Assembly: GCF_900109825.1 (NCBI RefSeq)
Contig: NZ_FOBL01000010.1
Span: 18,352 to 82,351 of the forward strand
Length of the DNA stretch: 64,000 bases
DNA from: Alkalibacterium putridalgicola
GTDB lineage: Bacteria; Bacillota; Bacilli; Lactobacillales; Carnobacteriaceae_A
Direction of reading: 5' to 3'
The translations under genes were made by a program, and so were the position numbers. The notes under the pieces were generated by a model that saw nothing but the letters and a program-made list of their open reading frames with translations, was not told where the DNA came from and ran no database searches. This document shows positions 48,783-58,137 of this stretch, piece after piece; the stretch's first letter is position 1; each line of letters begins with the position of its first letter.

Positions 48783-49589
48783 CTATAATTCAAACAATGA
48801 CATATCATCATCGATTCGTATGGGCTTGATTTTCTTGGCTCTACCCGTTTTGTCGTCTATTTCGATAAAGCAGGCATTCAGTCTGCTTCTTCCTTTATCA
48901 GGCACTTCAAATCTTTGAGGCATCTGAGTCGTGAACTTATGTAGTATCGGCTCTTTTTTCATCCCCAGGATCCCGTCATAGAAACCGGTCATCCCCACAT
49001 CGGTCTGATAAGCGGTCCCGCCTGGCAAAATACGTGCATCGTTAGTCTGAACGTGCGTATGTGTTCCGACCACTGCAGAAACCTTGCCGTCCATAAACCA
49101 TCCCATGGCTTCTTTTTCACTCGTTGCTTCAGCATGGAAGTCGATGAAAATATGGCTGGTTCGCTTGGCTGCTTCTTCCACAAGCTCCTGACCGACCCGG
49201 AAAGGATCCTCATAATCTCCCATGAATGAACGTCCGTGCAGATTGATCACGGCCAGTTCCAGCTGGTTGATTTTAATGTAAGCTATCCCTCTTCCCGGAA
49301 CCTTAGCCGCTTCGGGATAATTAGCCGGCCTTATTATTTTCTTTGCATCATCGATAAAGTCATAAATTTCTCTCTTGTCCCAGGTGTGATTGCCCATCGT
49401 GACCAGGTCTACCCCTGACTGGAGTATTTCTTTGTAGATTTTTTCAGTGATCCCGCGGCCATCTGCGGCATTTTCACCGTTCGCTATCGTTGCCTGTGGC
49501 TTGTATTTATCTTTTAATCTGGGAAGCCATTCGCTTAATTTTTCTCTCCCCAGTGAACCAACTATATCTCCGATAAACAGCAGTTTCAT
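48783..49589 (-). CDS. ymdB: YmdB-like metallophosphoesterase
   Basis: 268 aa from the third of three tandem ATGs, the one with GAGG at 7 nt. Motifs GDIVG, ANGENAADGRG, TMGNHTWDKRE, DFHAEATSEKEAMGW and GTHTHVQTND match YmdB. In Bacillus it hydrolyses 2',3'-cyclic nucleotides and affects the biofilm/motility switch. In most Bacilli it directly follows rny; here 650 bp of repeats intervene. Confidence 0.92.
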   Translation of the reverse strand: MKLLFIGDIVGSLGREKLSEWLPRLKDKYKPQATIANGENAADGRGITEKIYKEILQSGVDLVTMGNHTWDKREIYDFIDDAKKIIRPANYPEAAKVPGRGIAYIKINQLELAVINLHGRSFMGDYEDPFRVGQELVEEAAKRTSHIFIDFHAEATSEKEAMGWFMDGKVSAVVGTHTHVQTNDARILPGGTAYQTDVGMTGFYDGILGMKKEPILHKFTTQMPQRFEVPDKGRSRLNACFIEIDDKTGRAKKIKPIRIDDDMSLFEL

Positions 49590-49595
49590 CATCAT

Positions 49596-49739
49596 TCCTC
49601 ATTTCTCGTCGCTTTATTCATTTTACCAGTTTTCGGTCCCTAAAATCAAAACAGAGTGAGCAAGCTCTTCTCTTTAGAAAGCAGTCTTATTGCACCCCGC
49701 TTGCCAGGCCATTGATAAAAGCAAAGAGTAGTCAGGACC
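49596..49739. other. intergenic, nothing clear
   Basis: Upstream region of ymdB, presumably holding its promoter. Only vague similarity to the repeat units that follow; no hexamer pair that I would defend. Confidence 0.4.
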
Positions 49740-50170
49740 TATGAAGACATTTTGCTTGAAGTGCTTAGTCACCGACCTGATCTGCATTGAGTTCGACAAT
49801 TTTATATGAAATCTGTTTGCTCAGAACTTTTATGGGACTGAGTAAGACATTTCAGCGTAAAAACTGTCCGCTCAGAACTTTTATAGAGCTGAGCAAGACA
49901 TTTCAGCGTAAAAACTGTCCGCTCAGAACTTTTATAGAGCTGAGCAAGACATTTCAGCATAGAAACTGTTCGCTCAGAACTCTTCAATGACCTGAGTAAG
50001 ACATCATTACTCAAAAAGTGTTCACTTATTTGCGGTTAGGATCGTGAGCAATACATTTTAGAGTTTATAATGCTCGCTCGTCGATTTCTTAATGGCTGAG
50101 TAAGACATTTTGCTGATTCATGTGCTTACCCAGTGAGACCCGGCATAGCGAGCATGTCATTGTCCACTGG
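49740..50170. repeat. degenerate 51-52-bp repeat array, about eight units
   Basis: GACA-type unit starts at 49746, 49795, 49846, 49897, 49948, 50000, 50052 (TACA) and 50104, a spacing of 49-52 bp; a ninth partial may begin near 50156. Units at 49846 and 49897 are identical, flanking ones decay outward. In the central units TGTC-CGCTCAG and CTGAGC-AAGACA can pair as a hairpin. Between the rny terminator and ymdB. The 17-aa-periodic frames across it come from the 51-bp period and are not credible genes. Confidence 0.9.
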
Positions 50171-50194
50171 AGCCAAAAGACGCTGAATAGAAAA

Positions 50195-50233
50195 AGGTCA
50201 GCCAAGAAGTAGCACGACTTCTTTGACTGACCT
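50195..50233 (-). terminator. terminator after rny
   Basis: Arms AGGTCAG and CTGACCT plus inner AAGAAGT/ACTTCTT, followed by TTTTTC on the minus strand. 14 nt beyond the rny stop. Confidence 0.9.
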
Positions 50234-50246
50234 TATGATTCAACTC

Positions 50247-51809
50247 TTATTTAGCATATTCAACTGCTCTAGTTTCGCGTATAACCGTTACTTTAATATG
50301 TCCAGGATAGTCCATATCATCTTCGATTTGTTTACGTACATCTCTAGCTAACTTGGATGCCATGCTGTCATCCAATTCATCTGGTTTAACGATGATTCTA
50401 ACTTCTCGTCCAGCCTGAATTGCATAACTTTCTTTAACACCTTTGAAGCTGTTAGAGATTCGCTCTAGATTTTCAAGTCGTTGTAAATAATGCTCCAAGG
50501 ATTCACTTCTTGCGCCCGGTCTGGCAGCAGAAATAGAATCTGCCGATTCGACTAAGACAGCAATGACTGAAGTTGCATCAACATCACCGTGGTGAGATGC
50601 AATCGCATTGATAACTGTTTCATTTTCCTGATATTTCATTGCTATTTGTGCGCCGATCTCAACATGCGAACCTTCTACTTCACTATCTAGTGCTTTACCT
50701 ATATCGTGAAGCAAGCCGGCACGTTTCGCCAGTTGAACATCTTCGCCTAGCTCAGCAGCCATTACACCAGCAAGTTTTGCGACCTCGATTGAATGATTCA
50801 ATACATTTTGACCATAACTTGTTCTAAAGTGCAAACGTCCGATAATTTTCATCAAATCAGGGTGGATCGAGTGAATACCAAGCTCAAACATGGCTTCTTC
50901 ACCGATTTCTCTAATTCGTTCGTCCATTTCTTTTCGTGATTTTTCTACAGCTTCTTCAATCCTGCCTGGATGGATACGTCCGTCAGAGATCAATTTCTCT
51001 AACGCCATCTTAGCCACTTCTCGTCTAATCGGATCATATCCGCTTAGAACGACAGCTTCAGGTGTATCATCGATAATTAGGTCCATACCAGTCAGACTTT
51101 CAAGCGTTCGGATATTACGTCCTTCGCGTCCGATAATACGTCCTTTCATATCATCATTCGGCAGATTGATGACACTAACAGTCGACTCAGTGACCTGGTC
51201 GGCAGCACAGCGCTGGATCGCTTGAGTGACAATGTTTTTCGCTTTTCTATCAGCTTCAACTTTTGCCTGATCCTCATAACGTTTCACCATGATGGCCATA
51301 TCACGTGTCAACTCTTGTTCTGCTTGTTTGAGCACGACAGATTTTGCCTCTTCTTCTGATAAACCTGCAATACTTAGAAGTTTTTCGTTCTGCTCTTCTA
51401 ATAAGTCTTTTGCAGCTTGCTCCAGCTCTTCCACTTTTTTCTGACGAGCAGATAGTTTATCTTCTCTGCTTTGCAATGAACTTTCTCTTTTATCTATAGT
51501 AGTCTCTTTACGCTCCATGTTGTCTTCACGCTGCGCAATTCGGTTTTCTTGACGAGACACCTCAGATCGGCGTTCTTTTAGCTCCCACTCAATTTCTGTT
51601 CGATAAGAATGGATTTCTTCCTTTGCCTCCAGCAACGCTTCCTTTTTCAAAGTTTCAGCTTCTTTGTTTGCGTCTTCAATAATGTCTTCAGCTGTTTGTT
51701 TAGAATTAGCTAATCTTTTTTCATAACTTTGTTTCGTAAAATAAGATCCTGCGACTAAACCAATAATTAAAGTAACGATAGCGGCGGCTGTTGAAAGTAT
51801 TATATCCAT
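50247..51809 (-). CDS. rny: ribonuclease Y
   Basis: 520 aa. N-terminal membrane helix ([17 protein letters not shown]), long coiled coil about 25-210, KH domain ([15 protein letters not shown]), and HD domain with [13 protein letters not shown]. Membrane-anchored endoribonuclease that initiates mRNA decay. Good CGGAGGTGA site before the ATG. Confidence 0.97.
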   Translation of the reverse strand: MDIILSTAAAIVTLIIGLVAGSYFTKQSYEKRLANSKQTAEDIIEDANKEAETLKKEALLEAKEEIHSYRTEIEWELKERRSEVSRQENRIAQREDNMERKETTIDKRESSLQSREDKLSARQKKVEELEQAAKDLLEEQNEKLLSIAGLSEEEAKSVVLKQAEQELTRDMAIMVKRYEDQAKVEADRKAKNIVTQAIQRCAADQVTESTVSVINLPNDDMKGRIIGREGRNIRTLESLTGMDLIIDDTPEAVVLSGYDPIRREVAKMALEKLISDGRIHPGRIEEAVEKSRKEMDERIREIGEEAMFELGIHSIHPDLMKIIGRLHFRTSYGQNVLNHSIEVAKLAGVMAAELGEDVQLAKRAGLLHDIGKALDSEVEGSHVEIGAQIAMKYQENETVINAIASHHGDVDATSVIAVLVESADSISAARPGARSESLEHYLQRLENLERISNSFKGVKESYAIQAGREVRIIVKPDELDDSMASKLARDVRKQIEDDMDYPGHIKVTVIRETRAVEYAK

Positions 51810-52035
51810 CTCATCACCTCCGTATCATTATTTAGTTTTTTCATGCAATAAAAAATAATCAGATATCTCATTAACTGATAATATCGTATTTAATTTGTAG
51901 TACACGATGACGTTTGCTTTGATAATTAAAGCAACATACTACTCTAATTTTATAGTTCTTTCGTTCTTCTGTCAACATAGATTTTACTCTGCCCGTTTTA
52001 TTTCAATGATGAGACTGACAAAAACGGCGTTTTCT
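51810..52035. other. rny upstream region
   Basis: About 225 bp, AT-rich, between the recA terminator and rny. It must carry the rny promoter, but no hexamer pair stands out. No ORF supported. Confidence 0.4.
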
Positions 52036-52089
52036 CAAAAAAAGATTGAATTCCTATCTCACCCGGTAAGCGAGTATAGAAATTCAATC
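52036..52089 (-). terminator. terminator after recA
   Basis: Minus-strand arms GATTGAATTTCTAT and ATAGGAATTCAATC (one mismatch), 18-nt loop, TTTTTTT. Strong. Confidence 0.92.
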
Positions 52090-52103
52090 CAGAGATCAAT
52101 CTA

Positions 52104-53159
52104 TCAATCTAATTCTAAGGCTTCCGGTGCAGCTTCTGCATCTTCTGCACTTTCTTCAACAGGAAATTCATCACCGACACCATAAGCCGTTCTGACTTTT
52201 TTCTCGATCTCGATTCTTAATTCAGGGTGGTCCTTAAGATACTGTTTAGCATTTTCTCTACCCTGTCCGATTCTTTCATCACCATAAGAGTACCATGCGC
52301 CGGCTTTTGTGATAATATCCACTTCTGCACCCATATCAACGATTTCTCCGATTTGGGAAATACCTTCACCATACATGATATCGACCATAGCTGTTTTGAA
52401 TGGGGGCGCGATTTTATTTTTAACTATCTTGATTTTCGTACGGTTCCCTGTCATATCAGAACCGGATTTAATGGATTCACCACGTCGGACCTCTAAACGA
52501 ACGGTAGAATAGAATTTCAGCGCACGTCCACCAGGTGTTGTTTCCGGGTTACCAAACATAACGCCGATTTTCTCACGGACCTGGTTAATGAATAAGGCGA
52601 TCGTCTTCGTTTTATTGATAGATCCGGAGAGTTTACGCAGTGCCTGAGACATCAAGCGTGCCTGCAAGCCCATATGAGAGGCACCCATTTCTCCATCGAT
52701 CTCTGCTCTAGGAACCAGTGCCGCTACCGAGTCGATAACAACGATATCCACCGCTCCACTTGAAACCAGGGCATCGGCGATTTCCAGCGCCTGTTCCCCT
52801 GTGTCAGGCTGAGATAAAAGTAATTCATCGATATTTACACCTAATGCAGTAGCATATTTTGGATCCAAAGCATGCTCCGCATCGATAAACGCGGCAATAC
52901 CGCCATTGGCCTGAACAGATGCAATAGCATGGAGTGAGACCGTCGTTTTACCGGAACTCTCGGGTCCATATACTTCAATGATCCTTCCACGAGGATACCC
53001 GCCTATACCTAAAGCTACATCCAATGCGAGTGAGCCACTTGAAACACTTTTGATCTGTGTATCGACTTTTTCTCCCATTTTCATTATAGAACCCTTACCG
53101 TAAGCTTTTTCTATTTTTTTCAGTGCTGTTTCTAACGCTTTTGCGCGATCATCTGCCAT
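52104..53159 (-). CDS. recA: recombinase RecA
   Basis: 351 aa. Walker A GPESSGKT at 65-72, Walker [13 protein letters not shown], loop L2 [22 protein letters not shown] (position about 195-216), and an acidic C-terminus. Forms filaments on ssDNA for homologous recombination and LexA self-cleavage. TTCCTCC complement gives its ribosome site; promoter and LexA-type operator lie in the gap to cinA. Confidence 0.98.
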   Translation of the reverse strand: MADDRAKALETALKKIEKAYGKGSIMKMGEKVDTQIKSVSSGSLALDVALGIGGYPRGRIIEVYGPESSGKTTVSLHAIASVQANGGIAAFIDAEHALDPKYATALGVNIDELLLSQPDTGEQALEIADALVSSGAVDIVVIDSVAALVPRAEIDGEMGASHMGLQARLMSQALRKLSGSINKTKTIALFINQVREKIGVMFGNPETTPGGRALKFYSTVRLEVRRGESIKSGSDMTGNRTKIKIVKNKIAPPFKTAMVDIMYGEGISQIGEIVDMGAEVDIITKAGAWYSYGDERIGQGRENAKQYLKDHPELRIEIEKKVRTAYGVGDEFPVEESAEDAEAAPEALELD

Positions 53160-53220
53160 TTATTTTCCTCCTGTAATCATCACTATCTAATACGAGATTA
53201 TCTTGTTCTTTACTCTCTAT

Positions 53221-53249
53221 ATTTTAAGCTTCAAGGAGTAAAAAATCAA
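53221..53249 (-). promoter_or_regulatory. recA promoter
   Basis: Minus-strand TTGATT (53244-53249) and TAAAAT (53221-53226) with 17 nt between, about 60 nt upstream of the recA start. Confidence 0.65.
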
Positions 53250-53257
53250 GTGTTTTT

Positions 53258-53271
53258 CGAACATTTATTCG
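53258..53271 (-). promoter_or_regulatory. LexA/SOS box before recA
   Basis: CGAACATTTATTCG matches the Gram-positive LexA consensus CGAAC-N4-GTTCG with one mismatch. It sits 8 nt upstream of the recA -35 and next to the cinA stop. SOS control of recA is inferred. Confidence 0.75.
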
Positions 53272-53273
53272 CT

Positions 53274-54551
53274 TTACTGATCTTCGTCATAATTTAGCCG
53301 TTTTTCGATCGGCTTATCTAATATAAGACGTCTTACCATATCATGAGTATTCAGAACAGCGAGTCGCCGGTTTTTGTTGCGCTTGTAACCGAAATGAAAA
53401 TGCTTGGCAAAGGAGGCGTTTCCCTTGTATGACAGGCCAATATAAACAGTACCTGGTATCTGCCCTTCCAAAGACCCCGGACCTGCTACACCAGTCAAGC
53501 CCACTCCAATATCTGCCTCAAACATTTTCCTGGAATTTTCAGCCATTTCTATGGCACATTCCGGGCTGACTACTCCAAAGTTGTCGATGGTTTTTTGAGA
53601 AACATTTAAAACATCATGTTTTTTTTCTGTACTATAAGTAACTATGCCTCCTTCAAATACTGAGCCAGCTGATATATCCGACGTAATCGAGCTCAGAAAG
53701 GCTCCGCCAGTCAGACTTTCTGCTGCAGTAATGGTCAAGCCCTGCTCCATGAGTAAATCTCTTACAACTTCATCCAGCTTTTTTTCTCCATAGCCAAAAA
53801 AGTAATCAGTCAGAGGTTCCAGTATCTGCGACTCGACTTCATCAATGCACCGGTTACCTTCTTTTTCCGTTTCTGCCCGTGCAGTGATCCTTACAGTTAT
53901 TTCTCCCTCATTGGCATACACAGCTACTGTAGGATTTGTCTGACCTTTAACTACTGCTTCGATTTTCTTCGCTAACTGAGCTTCAGTTATGCCGAAAAAG
54001 CGAAGCACACGTGACACAAGGACCTGCTTGTCAAGAAGCCGTTTGATCAGTTCATCTTTCAAATGATTCTCGACCATAGGTTGAAGTTCATCAGGGGGCC
54101 CTGGAAGTAGGACATACTGATGGTCACCATGATCCAGCATCATACCTACAGCTAGTCCTGTATCGTTTTTCAGCGGAGTGGACTCAGCCAGTATCAGTGC
54201 CTGGAGCTGATTGTTTTCAGGCATTTCAAAATCTGAGTTCTTGTGATAAGTAATGATCCGGTCCTCTGTCTCCTCGTGCAGGATCAGATCCATATCCAAA
54301 TGATTAGACATCGTCTGTTTCGTGATATCGTCTTCTGTCGGTCCCAGTCCTCCTGACAGAACAATCAGATCCGCACGTTCTTCTGCCTCTTTCACAGCTG
54401 CAGTCAGGCGGTCGGGGTTATCACCAACAGTGACATGATGATAGACTTCTATTCCCAATGCCGCCAGTTCCCTGGATATAAAGGCCGCATTCGAATTCAC
54501 GACCTGCCCGAGTAAAAGTTCTGTTCCGATCGAGATGATTTCAGCTCGCAC
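53274..54551 (-). CDS. cinA: CinA-like competence/damage protein
   Basis: 425 aa. N-terminal molybdopterin-binding-like domain (EIISIGTELLLGQVVNSN, LSGGLGPTEDD) and C-terminal nicotinamide nucleotide amidase domain (TAAESLTGGAF...GVAGPGS). The family carries NMN deamidase/ADP-ribose pyrophosphatase activity and is often co-transcribed with recA. GTG start with GGAGG 9 nt upstream. Confidence 0.95.
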   Translation of the reverse strand: MRAEIISIGTELLLGQVVNSNAAFISRELAALGIEVYHHVTVGDNPDRLTAAVKEAEERADLIVLSGGLGPTEDDITKQTMSNHLDMDLILHEETEDRIITYHKNSDFEMPENNQLQALILAESTPLKNDTGLAVGMMLDHGDHQYVLLPGPPDELQPMVENHLKDELIKRLLDKQVLVSRVLRFFGITEAQLAKKIEAVVKGQTNPTVAVYANEGEITVRITARAETEKEGNRCIDEVESQILEPLTDYFFGYGEKKLDEVVRDLLMEQGLTITAAESLTGGAFLSSITSDISAGSVFEGGIVTYSTEKKHDVLNVSQKTIDNFGVVSPECAIEMAENSRKMFEADIGVGLTGVAGPGSLEGQIPGTVYIGLSYKGNASFAKHFHFGYKRNKNRRLAVLNTHDMVRRLILDKPIEKRLNYDEDQ

Positions 54552-54638
54552 TGTGATTCCTCCTAATATAACTATTGTCCAGTTAAATAATTTCTCACTT
54601 TTTATTTTAGCATAAGCGCAAACTTTTTTTCGATTTTA

Positions 54639-54647
54639 GCTATTTCA
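54639..54647. repeat. 9-bp target-site duplication, left copy
   Basis: GCTATTTCA, identical to 56283-56291, directly flanking the insertion sequence ends. Confidence 0.9.
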
Positions 54648-54709
54648 GTATGTGTAAAGTTAATCTCGGAAATTCATTCTAGAAATCTGAAACGCTGTTT
54701 TTATTTTTT

Positions 54710-54763
54710 CTCTTTCTCAATCGCTTGATCGCTCTTTGAGCTCCCAAAACGATTGAGAAAGAG
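54710..54763. repeat. 14-bp perfect inverted repeat inside the IS
   Basis: CTCTTTCTCAATCG and its exact complement separated by 26 nt, just downstream of the transposase stop. No T run follows on the minus strand, so it is not a clear terminator. Confidence 0.85.
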
Positions 54764-54767
54764 GGTT

Positions 54768-56177
54768 CTAACTAAACATTTTTTGCAATTGTCCTATAGG
54801 ACTTGATGAAGAGCTGTAATTAGCTATACTCCCAATTTTTACACCGATTGATGGTTTTGTCTTGCTCTTCTTCAAAGCTGCTCGTACAGCGCCTTTGAAC
54901 TCCGGTCGGAGTTCCGTTAATAGTTTGGGAATCTTTTCGGTTAGCGCTCGGAGAAACGTTCCGTTCTTTCGTGCAGAAATGATCGCTGCGACATTTCCAG
55001 CACCTTTAGCTGAAAACCCTCGGCCTTGCCGTTTCATGCGATAACTATAAGGGCGATGATTACTTTCACATACACCTAGTCCTCTGTTTACAGGTAAGTT
55101 TCTCATTTTTAAGGGTTTAAGACTGTCCCAATTTCTATATAGGTAGGCTTTTAATTTTGAAAGTTCTTCTTTATATTCCGTTGCTTTTTCATCGTTGCCT
55201 TTGATACGACTCTCAGTCGTCGCTATAATCGCTTCAACCAGATCCAGATTGTATGTACGCACAGCTTTCCTCATTTTTTCTTCCATTTTTTTATCAAAAT
55301 ACATCCGTTGTTTGATTTTTTCATTGACATGATAGGCATCTCTAAAATGCTCATGACGCTGGCATTTTCCGATAATCCGATAGAATTTATCTTTATCGTA
55401 ACCACTACCTCCATCACTGTTAGAGATGACAATCGTTTCCCGTAAGTCATAGATTGATTCCAGCCATAGACTTGCGCGTTTAAATGCTTCTGAACTCGAT
55501 ATAGTGCTCTCGAACATTCTCGAATTAATTAAAACGGGCCTTTTCTGTTTGCCTTTATACTCAACACCTTCATGGAACTGAACACGATGAATTTCAGGAC
55601 GTTTCTTTTCTTTACCTTTAGTGAGCATTAAACCATCACCTTCGATAAACAGTACTGGCGTCTTAGTCTTGTCCTTTTGAGCCGTTTCGTCTTGAAGAGG
55701 GGCCGTATCCGTCCATTCTTGGATAGTTGTACCTATTTTTTGAGTCATCTTATGTATAGTCGTATGGCTCAATGAAAACGGCGTAAGCAGATCAATCGCT
55801 TCTTCGGCTTTGCGATAAGTTCCATCAGAAGCTATTTGAGCTGCTTTCATTTCGACAAGAGGAGAATGGCGTTTACGTGGCTCTAGGCCGACAGCTTGAT
55901 CAAAAGGAATGACACTTTTTTCGCCTTCTTTTCGCATACGATGTCTTGCAATCTCTACAGGACCAACGGTCATGTGAAGTGTACGCTTAGGTACATTATC
56001 AATTTCATATCCCTGCTCTTTATATTTCGGAAGCAATTCTAAATCAATCTGTTTAAAGGCTGCGTTAAGCAATTGTTGATTCACCTGTTGTAAAAGTCTT
56101 TCCAGGGCTAATTCTCCTTCTAATAATGTGGAAGAAGCCTTTATCGTTTCGATGATTTCTGTTATAATTTCATTCAT
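54768..56177 (-). CDS. ISLre2 family (UPF0236) transposase
   Basis: 469 aa, full length for the family, with RTLHMTVGPVEIARHRMR, the GDGLMLTKGKEKKR catalytic-region Asp, NSDGGSGYDKDKF and GLGVCESNHRPYSYRMK motifs. Acts on the terminal repeats at 54648 and 56282. A GAGG site precedes the ATG. No frameshift, so the element could be active. Confidence 0.93.
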   Translation of the reverse strand: MNEIITEIIETIKASSTLLEGELALERLLQQVNQQLLNAAFKQIDLELLPKYKEQGYEIDNVPKRTLHMTVGPVEIARHRMRKEGEKSVIPFDQAVGLEPRKRHSPLVEMKAAQIASDGTYRKAEEAIDLLTPFSLSHTTIHKMTQKIGTTIQEWTDTAPLQDETAQKDKTKTPVLFIEGDGLMLTKGKEKKRPEIHRVQFHEGVEYKGKQKRPVLINSRMFESTISSSEAFKRASLWLESIYDLRETIVISNSDGGSGYDKDKFYRIIGKCQRHEHFRDAYHVNEKIKQRMYFDKKMEEKMRKAVRTYNLDLVEAIIATTESRIKGNDEKATEYKEELSKLKAYLYRNWDSLKPLKMRNLPVNRGLGVCESNHRPYSYRMKRQGRGFSAKGAGNVAAIISARKNGTFLRALTEKIPKLLTELRPEFKGAVRAALKKSKTKPSIGVKIGSIANYSSSSSPIGQLQKMFS

Positions 56178-56282
56178 AAGAAGACCTCTTTCTCTAGCGT
56201 TGTCGTTATCTCTAGATTAAGGGTCTTCTTTCTTTTTGTCTAGGTCGGATTTTCCCTCTTCCGATATTTATTTTACACATAG

Positions 56283-56291
56283 GCTATTTCA
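56283..56291. repeat. 9-bp target-site duplication, right copy
   Basis: GCTATTTCA, the partner of 54639-54647. It abuts the pgsA terminator. Confidence 0.9.
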
Positions 56292-56292
56292 A

Positions 56293-56340
56293 TTAAAAAA
56301 GCTCAAAAAGTACAAATGACTTTTCGAGCTTCTTTTTTAT
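56293..56340 (-). terminator. terminator after pgsA
   Basis: Minus-strand arms AAGCTCGAAAAGT and ACTTTTTGAGCTT-like (one mismatch) followed by TTTTTT; A-rich on the other side. Confidence 0.8.
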
Positions 56341-56347
56341 TTAATTT

Positions 56348-56935
56348 TTATTTTGAAAATGTTCCTTTAAAAACGAAACGGGCTTCATAGAAATATAAAA
56401 CACCCGAGTAGATGGTGAAAAATAGACAGATGTATAATAACAAGATACCTACAGGGATCCCTGTAAAGGCAAGCGGAAAATCATCCAGGAATAAAAAGAT
56501 GATCGCCAGCATCTGTGTATTTGTTTTTATTTTACCAGGCCAGCCGGCGGCCATGACCTGCCCACCCTGCTCTACCAGCAGCAGACGCAGACCGGTCACC
56601 GCCAGTTCACGGGAAACAATGATGGCAACGATCCAGGCTGGAGCCAAAGAAAATTCGATCAGGAAGACCAGCGCCGTCATGACCAGCATTTTATCAGCCA
56701 GAGGATCGGCAAATTTGCCGAAGTTCGAGACGATATTCATTTTTCTTGCTAAGTATCCGTCCAGCCAGTCAGTAAAACTTGCTACTGAAAAGACGATAGT
56801 TGCAATCAGATAATTGATTTCTATATTTGAAGAAAGCACTTCAAGCGTTCCCCATTCAAAGGGTAAAACCAAAATAATGATAAAAATCGGAATTAAAAAT
56901 ATACGAAAAAGGGTTATTTTATTCGGTAAATTCAC
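56348..56935 (-). CDS. pgsA: CDP-diacylglycerol--glycerol-3-P 3-phosphatidyltransferase
   Basis: 195 aa from GTG 56935 (GGAGG 8 nt upstream; the frame extends further but without a site). CDP-alcohol transferase motif D-x2-DG-x2-AR-x8-G-x3-D-x3-D is present as DWLDGYLARKMN and GKFADPLADK. Four to six membrane helices. Makes phosphatidylglycerophosphate, the committed step to phosphatidylglycerol. Between rodZ and recA/cinA as in other Bacilli. Confidence 0.95.
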   Translation of the reverse strand: MNLPNKITLFRIFLIPIFIIILVLPFEWGTLEVLSSNIEINYLIATIVFSVASFTDWLDGYLARKMNIVSNFGKFADPLADKMLVMTALVFLIEFSLAPAWIVAIIVSRELAVTGLRLLLVEQGGQVMAAGWPGKIKTNTQMLAIIFLFLDDFPLAFTGIPVGILLLYICLFFTIYSGVLYFYEARFVFKGTFSK

Positions 56936-57005
56936 TGTCAAAACCTCCGGATTCCTAAAAAACAGACCAGTTGTCAAGCTTCAAACACTGGTCTAAAAGG
57001 ACTGT

Positions 57006-57911
57006 TTATTCAAATTCTATAGTAACTTCTTGTCTCACTGCTTCAGCTTCTGACGTGTTATATGGCACTTCCTGTCCGTTCAACTCGATAGTCGTGACAG
57101 CAGCATTCCCTATAACGATACTTACTTCAGCTACATTCTCGTCAAAGGAACCTGAAAGGGATTCACCATCAGCGATGAGCCCTGAAGCTGTTTCCCCGTC
57201 GATAGTGATGCTTGACCAGGAATCGCCGCCTTCAGCATTCAAAATAATGGTCTGTTCAGAAGGATGTGGTCCGGATACAGTGTATGTTGTGGACGTTTCT
57301 GTACTGCTGACTTCAGTCAACGTCTGTGACTGGTCTTCAACAGACTCTTCTTCATCTGCAGTTTCTTCAGTATCAGTGTCAGTCTGTTCGTCATTCACTT
57401 CTTCAGTTTCAGATTCTTCCTCCGGATCACTAGCAGCTTCCTCATTGTCATCCACTTCAATGACTGTTGAGGGTTCGTCTTCATTGATAAAAGAATCAAG
57501 GTCAGAATCGCTACCCGTTGTAATGGCCAAATATATTGCAAATACAATCGCAACAACCAGCAGAACGATAAGCAGCGTCGGAAGACTATCTCTAAGAGTA
57601 GCTACAAAGCCACTGTTTTTAGTTTTTGATCGTGTCTGTGTTTTATGAACACTTTTTGAGTAATTACTGTTGTTGGTCTGAGGTAACGCATCCATATGTT
57701 CTCTTATCAGATCGTCACCATTTAAACCGACAGAATCAGCATATTGTTTGATGAAAGCACGAGCATAAAAGTTGCCGGGCAAAACATCAAGGTTGCCTTC
57801 TTCAACAGCGATTAAATAGCGTTTTTGAATTTTAGTCTTTTGTTGTAAGTCATCAAGTGTGTATCCTTTTGCTTTTCTTGCTTCTTTAAGTTTATCTCCT
57901 ATTTCGTTCAA
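57006..57911 (-). CDS. rodZ: RodZ-like cell-shape protein
   Basis: 301 aa. Cytoplasmic HTH (about 1-65, KLKEARKAKGYTLDDLQQKT), basic linker, one membrane helix about 111-130, a long acidic Glu/Asp/Thr/Ser linker about 131-215, and a DUF4115-like C-terminal domain. RodZ links MreB to the elongation machinery. TTG start with AGGTG 7 nt upstream. Acidic linker is unusually long. Confidence 0.9.
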   Translation of the reverse strand: MNEIGDKLKEARKAKGYTLDDLQQKTKIQKRYLIAVEEGNLDVLPGNFYARAFIKQYADSVGLNGDDLIREHMDALPQTNNSNYSKSVHKTQTRSKTKNSGFVATLRDSLPTLLIVLLVVAIVFAIYLAITTGSDSDLDSFINEDEPSTVIEVDDNEEAASDPEEESETEEVNDEQTDTDTEETADEEESVEDQSQTLTEVSSTETSTTYTVSGPHPSEQTIILNAEGGDSWSSITIDGETASGLIADGESLSGSFDENVAEVSIVIGNAAVTTIELNGQEVPYNTSEAEAVRQEVTIEFE

Positions 57912-58007
57912 TCGATTTCACCTACCTAGCATAATACTTTAACGAAATATTCTGATTGAGAAAAATACTAAATGAAAGATTCCATTTAATCGGATCCCAT
58001 CTCTCAA

Positions 58008-58016
58008 AGTATACCA
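58008..58016 (-). promoter_or_regulatory. putative extended -10 promoter of rodZ
   Basis: TGG-TATACT on the minus strand about 100 nt upstream of rodZ. No good -35 hexamer; confidence is low. Confidence 0.35.
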
Positions 58017-58137
58017 TACGAAATAAAGCGAGTATAGAGCATCCAAAGGATTAAAACTAAAGGTTTTTTAAAATTGTTTTACAGACTTTTTAATTATTCA
58101 AAAATGAGTGAATCATCAGTTCGAACTTATACGTCCC

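Larger units (their letters stand above)
54648..56282 (-). mobile_element. ISLre2-type insertion sequence, 1635 bp
   Basis: Ends carry imperfect inverted repeats: TATGTGTAAAGTTAATCTCG at the left and TATGTGTAAAATAAATATCG as the complement of the right end, 20 of 23 bases alike when extended by GAA. Exact 9-bp duplications GCTATTTCA flank it. It holds one full-length transposase frame. It lies between cinA and pgsA and interrupts no gene. Confidence 0.92.

Noticed and set aside
49787..50014. Open frames on both strands with 17-aa repeats across the second array
   Set aside because: The 51-bp unit is 17 codons, so any stop-free unit gives an open repeat frame on both strands. No ribosome site, and outer units decay with 52-bp spacing that breaks the frame.
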